Part shown: positions 16,940-19,467 of the stretch, in pieces | How positions within the stretch are numbered: the stretch's first letter is position 1 | Layout: the number at the start of each line of letters is the position of its first letter | Source of the DNA: an uncultured Flavobacteriales bacterium | Lineage (GTDB): Bacteria; Bacteroidota; Bacteroidia; Flavobacteriales; BACL11 | Reading direction: 5' to 3' | DNA length: 19,467 bases | NCBI GenBank assembly: GCA_913052655.1 | Contig: CAJXFN010000006.1 | Location: forward strand, 1-19,467 | Notes under the pieces: generated by a model | The model's input: the letters and a program-made list of their open reading frames with translations, nothing else | Database searches by the model: none | What the model was told of the DNA's origin: nothing | Translations under genes and position numbers: made by a program

Positions 16940-18466
16940 ATGTCAGAAGTAAGAGTTAGATTTGCTCCAAGCCCTACAGGACCACTGCATATTGGAGGTG
17001 TAAGAACCGCATTATATAATTACCTTTTCGCAAAAAATACAGGAGGTAAAATGATATTGCGAATTGAAGATACTGATCAGAATAGACTTGTAGATGGAGC
17101 TGAAGAATACTTAATAGACGCCCTTAAGTGGTGTGGTATTAAATTAGATGAATCCGTGGTTGATGGAGGCGATTTTGGACCATACAGACAATCGGACAGA
17201 AAAGAAATTTATTTACCGTACGCTGAGCAATTGGTGAGAGACGGCTTTGCGTATTATGCTTTTGACACCACAGAAGAGCTTGCTGAAATGAGGGAAAGAA
17301 TGAAAGCTGCAGGAGTTCCTTCTCCTCAATATAATGCAGTAACTAGAACAACAATGCAAAATTCCTTATCACTTTCTGAAACCGAAGTAAAAAAAAGAAT
17401 AGATGCGGGAGACCCTTATGTCATTAGAATAAAAATGCCTAGAAATGAAGAGGTGAAACTTCAGGACATCATAAGAGGATGGGTTATTGTAAACACTAAT
17501 AACATGGATGATAAAGTCATTTTTAAATCAGATGGAATGCCAACTTATCATTTAGCTAATGTAGTAGATGATTATAAAATGAAAATTTCTCATGTAATTA
17601 GAGGAGAGGAGTGGTTGCCTTCAGCCCCTTTACATGTCTTATTGTATATATATTTAGGTTGGGAAGACAAAATACCAAAGTTTGCTCATTTACCTTTAAT
17701 ATTAAAGCCGGACGGAAATGGGAAGTTAAGTAAAAGAGATGGAGATAGATTAGGGTTCCCAGTATTCCCCACAGAGTGGAAAAATCCAGAAACTGGAGAT
17801 ATAAGTTCAGGTTATAGAGAAAACGGATATTTACCAGAAGCATTTATTAATATGTTAGCTTTTTTAGGCTGGAACCCAGGAACTCCACAGGAATTGTTCT
17901 CTATGGATGAATTATGCAAATCTTTTTCATTAGAACGCGTAGGTAAATCAGCGGCAAAATTTGATTTTGACAAAACAAAATGGTATAATCAGCAATATTT
18001 AAGATCAAAATCAAAAGAAGAATTGTCAAAAGATTTACAAGAGATCTTAAAACAAAATGGGGTAGATGCTAATGATGATTATGTGAAAAAAGTTTGTGAG
18101 CAATTAAAAGAAAGAGCAACTTTTATACATGAAATGTGGGAGGAAGGGCAATATTATTTTATATCTCCTACAACTTATGATGAAAAAACTATCCGTAAGA
18201 AGTGGAGCAAAGAAACACCAAGACATCTCAACAATTTAAAAGAAAAGCTAGTAAGCCTAAATAATTTTTCTTCTGAAAATATTGAAAACGTCTTTAAAGC
18301 ATATTTAGAAGAGAGTAAAATAGGAATGGGAAAATTATTACCACAATTTAGACTTTCTTTAACAGGACTTGCTATGGGGCCTTCACTTTTTGAGATAGCC
18401 TCTCTTATAGGAAAAAAAGAGACTCTTAAGAGAATAGAAATAGCAATTATTAAAATCCAACAATGA
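16940..18466 (+). CDS. gltX: Glutamate--tRNA ligase
   Basis: A 508-residue class I aminoacyl-tRNA synthetase. RFAPSPTGPLHIGGVRTALY at 7–26 carries the HIGH-type motif as HIGG. ILRIEDTDQNRL follows, then PTYHLANVVDDY near 200, HVIRGEEWLPS near 218, and the KMSKS-type motif KLSKRDG at 262–268. The length is normal. The cysteines that bind zinc in Escherichia coli GluRS are absent from the 98–126 region, as in many bacteria. It charges tRNA-Glu with glutamate in the cytoplasm. It is divergent from the DUF4175 operon, and its stop codon overlaps the folB start (ATGA). Codon use is AT-rich like the rest of the main segment. Confidence 0.97.
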   Translation: MSEVRVRFAPSPTGPLHIGGVRTALYNYLFAKNTGGKMILRIEDTDQNRLVDGAEEYLIDALKWCGIKLDESVVDGGDFGPYRQSDRKEIYLPYAEQLVRDGFAYYAFDTTEELAEMRERMKAAGVPSPQYNAVTRTTMQNSLSLSETEVKKRIDAGDPYVIRIKMPRNEEVKLQDIIRGWVIVNTNNMDDKVIFKSDGMPTYHLANVVDDYKMKISHVIRGEEWLPSAPLHVLLYIYLGWEDKIPKFAHLPLILKPDGNGKLSKRDGDRLGFPVFPTEWKNPETGDISSGYRENGYLPEAFINMLAFLGWNPGTPQELFSMDELCKSFSLERVGKSAAKFDFDKTKWYNQQYLRSKSKEELSKDLQEILKQNGVDANDDYVKKVCEQLKERATFIHEMWEEGQYYFISPTTYDEKTIRKKWSKETPRHLNNLKEKLVSLNNFSSENIENVFKAYLEESKIGMGKLLPQFRLSLTGLAMGPSLFEIASLIGKKETLKRIEIAIIKIQQ

Positions 18467-18885
18467 TATTAATTAAAGTATTAGGTATTAAAGTCTTTGC
18501 TTACCATGGCCACTTGCCTGAGGAGGCTGTTTTGGGAGGCCAATTTATTATAAATGTATGGGTAAACGTGAATTCTTGTACTGTAGAAGCAACAGATGAT
18601 TTACAAGATACAGTTGATTATGTGCAAATCATTGAAATTGTAAGACAACAGATGAAAAAAAGAGCAAACATGATTGAAGTTCCCGCGAAGAGAATTGTAA
18701 ATGCCATTTTAATGCTAGACAAGGTTGAAAATGTTAAGGTTGAGGTTGAAGTTAAGGGTAGAAGAAGGGTTGAGGTGACGGTAGAGGTAATGGTAAGGGC
18801 GCGGGTTTATATCAAAATTAACGCAAGGGTAACAATGGCGGTAAGAGTAAGGGTAGGCGCAAGGGAACGGGACGGGTCAGGGTAA
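18463..18885 (+). CDS. folB: Dihydroneopterin aldolase (FolB), C-terminal end lost at a sequence junction
   Basis: The first ~95 residues are FolB: GIKVFAYHGHLPEEAVLGGQ with the active-site glutamate region at E20/E21, DLQDTVDYVQI with Tyr53, and IEVPAKRIVNAIL. FolB converts dihydroneopterin to 6-hydroxymethyl-dihydropterin in folate synthesis and normally has about 115–125 residues, ending in a 'vkvsKxNPP…' segment. Here VENVKVEVEVKG (88–99) is followed by no K-x-NPP motif. Instead there are ~40 residues of alternating Val/Arg/Lys (RRRVEVTVEVMVRARVYI, then ARVTMAVRVRVGARERDG), encoded by a degenerate hexamer tract. I therefore take codons up to about 18,740–18,755 as genuine and the remainder to the stop at 18885 as foreign sequence read in frame. 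It overlaps gltX by ATGA. Confidence 0.8.
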   Translation: MILIKVLGIKVFAYHGHLPEEAVLGGQFIINVWVNVNSCTVEATDDLQDTVDYVQIIEIVRQQMKKRANMIEVPAKRIVNAILMLDKVENVKVEVEVKGRRRVEVTVEVMVRARVYIKINARVTMAVRVRVGARERDGSG

Positions 18886-18907
18886 GGGCAAGCGCAAGGG
18901 CAAGGGC
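18735..18907. repeat. Degenerate G/A-rich hexamer tract at a composition junction
   Basis: The plus strand drifts from units like GGTTGA, GTTAAG and GGTAAG to cleaner AAGGGC units near 18,884–18,906, with a short AT-rich interruption at about 18,808–18,824. G+C content climbs across it from the AT-rich flavobacterial level to the very GC-rich right end. Pyrimidines, especially C, are scarce on this strand in the first half. Such low-complexity DNA is a common place for mis-assembly. Confidence 0.7.
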
Positions 18908-19467
18908 GAAGTCTCGCGCACGGCGGTGGAGACTGGCTTCGCGAGCGTGGGCGGCATCACACGAGCGCGCGGCACGCGATGCCAGGGCAGCAACGACCCG
19001 GACAGCGACTGGGCGCAGTCGCGGCTCGCGTTCACGACGCAGGTCGTCGGCCAGCTGCAGCCACCGAGCGCAGCTGCGGAGCGCCCGCGTCGCGATGGGC
19101 GCGAGATCGCAGGGCGGATCGCTCTCGAGCAGGTCGGCTTCATGGACGAGTCGCACACGAAGATCGTGCCTGGTGACAATGCCTCGACGGTGGAGCGCGT
19201 CGCGCCGCACACACCCGGCGGCACCATCCGTCCTGTCGACGAGGGTGGCGAGTATCCCGAGCCCGACGAGCGCCTGCTGGTGAAGAACCCGACGGACGGC
19301 GGCCGCATGTGCTTCGCCGTGGCCCTTGGGCGCGACGACGCGACGGGCGAGCGCGTGGGCCTCAAGATCGAGACACCGTTCGACTACTCGGGCACGGACG
19401 TTGTGGGACCGACGACATTCAAGGACCGCTGGGACGCCGAGCTCGCACGCGTCGAGAGGCTCGACGG
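18857..19467 (+). CDS. Partial GC-rich ORF of foreign origin, function unknown
   Basis: A frame is open from just after a TAG at 18854 to the window end (203 codons), with strongly GC-ending codons, unlike every gene to its left. It begins with a Lys/Gly tract (GKGKRKGKGE) encoded by the hexamer repeat. It continues GFASVGGITRARGTRCQGSN, DSDWAQSRLAFTTQVVGQLQ, VGFMDESHTKIVPGDNAS, ERLLVKNPTDGGRMCFAVAL, ETPFDYSGTDVVGPTTFKDR. No start codon is assured; the gene may begin further left in its true source. I do not recognise the family. The DESH segment followed by a basic stretch vaguely recalls DDE-type transposase cores, and Lys-Gly tracts are common in algal (for example dinoflagellate) proteins; both are weak impressions. 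Antisense frames here are Ser/Arg/Pro-rich shadows. Confidence 0.5.

Noticed and set aside
18735..18907. Hexamer tract considered as a CRISPR array or telomere-like repeat
   Set aside because: The units are too short, degenerate and contiguous, with no spacers, and they do not keep a telomeric motif; they partly encode a Lys-Gly tract.
18818..19365. Two long minus-strand ORFs in the GC-rich end
   Set aside because: Both are Ser/Arg/Pro/Ala-rich with no motif, typical shadows of GC-rich coding DNA; the plus-strand frame has better codon bias and stays open to the window end.

Overview
The window is almost entirely AT-rich DNA from the Bacteroidota, most likely a marine member of the Flavobacteriales. 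The support is: type IX secretion (T9SS) sorting domains, a PorZ-like T9SS protein, signal peptides ending in SQ/GQ, a DUF4175–ybeY–mnmG cluster, TAnnTTTG promoter boxes, and starts without clear Shine-Dalgarno sequences. The last ~0.7 kb (about 18,740 to 19,467) is very different: a degenerate hexamer tract followed by a GC-rich reading frame. It looks like foreign or mis-joined DNA.

Layout. (a) 1–7514, minus strand: one tightly packed unit read as porZ-like gene → recO → TonB-dependent receptor → large BNR/sortilin-type secreted protein, which runs off the left edge. The joins are TAATG, ATGA and 14 bp. It combines a T9SS component, a T9SS cargo protein, an outer-membrane receptor and a recombination-repair gene. 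(b) 7568–7763, plus strand: a tRNA-Arg(UCG) gene with a good Bacteroidota promoter and a likely terminator. (c) 7855–10163, minus strand: three small secreted proteins with no recognised function. Two of them overlap by ATGA and share a short C-terminal module. This is the most accessory-looking part of the window. (d) 10244–16890, minus strand: the housekeeping unit DUF4175 → ybeY → mnmG → methyltransferase, closed by a strong intrinsic terminator. A 16-bp near-match to the parS centromere site lies 3 bp upstream of the mnmG start codon. (e) 16940–~18740, plus strand, divergent: gltX followed by folB with an ATGA overlap. (f) ~18740–19467: folB loses its conserved end and passes into the repeat tract and an unrelated GC-rich partial ORF.

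No CRISPR array, insertion sequence, phage module or recognisable defence system is present. The points most worth checking are the parS-like site in front of mnmG, the duplicated C-terminal module in the paired secreted proteins, and the compositional break at the right end, which is more likely an assembly chimera than biology.
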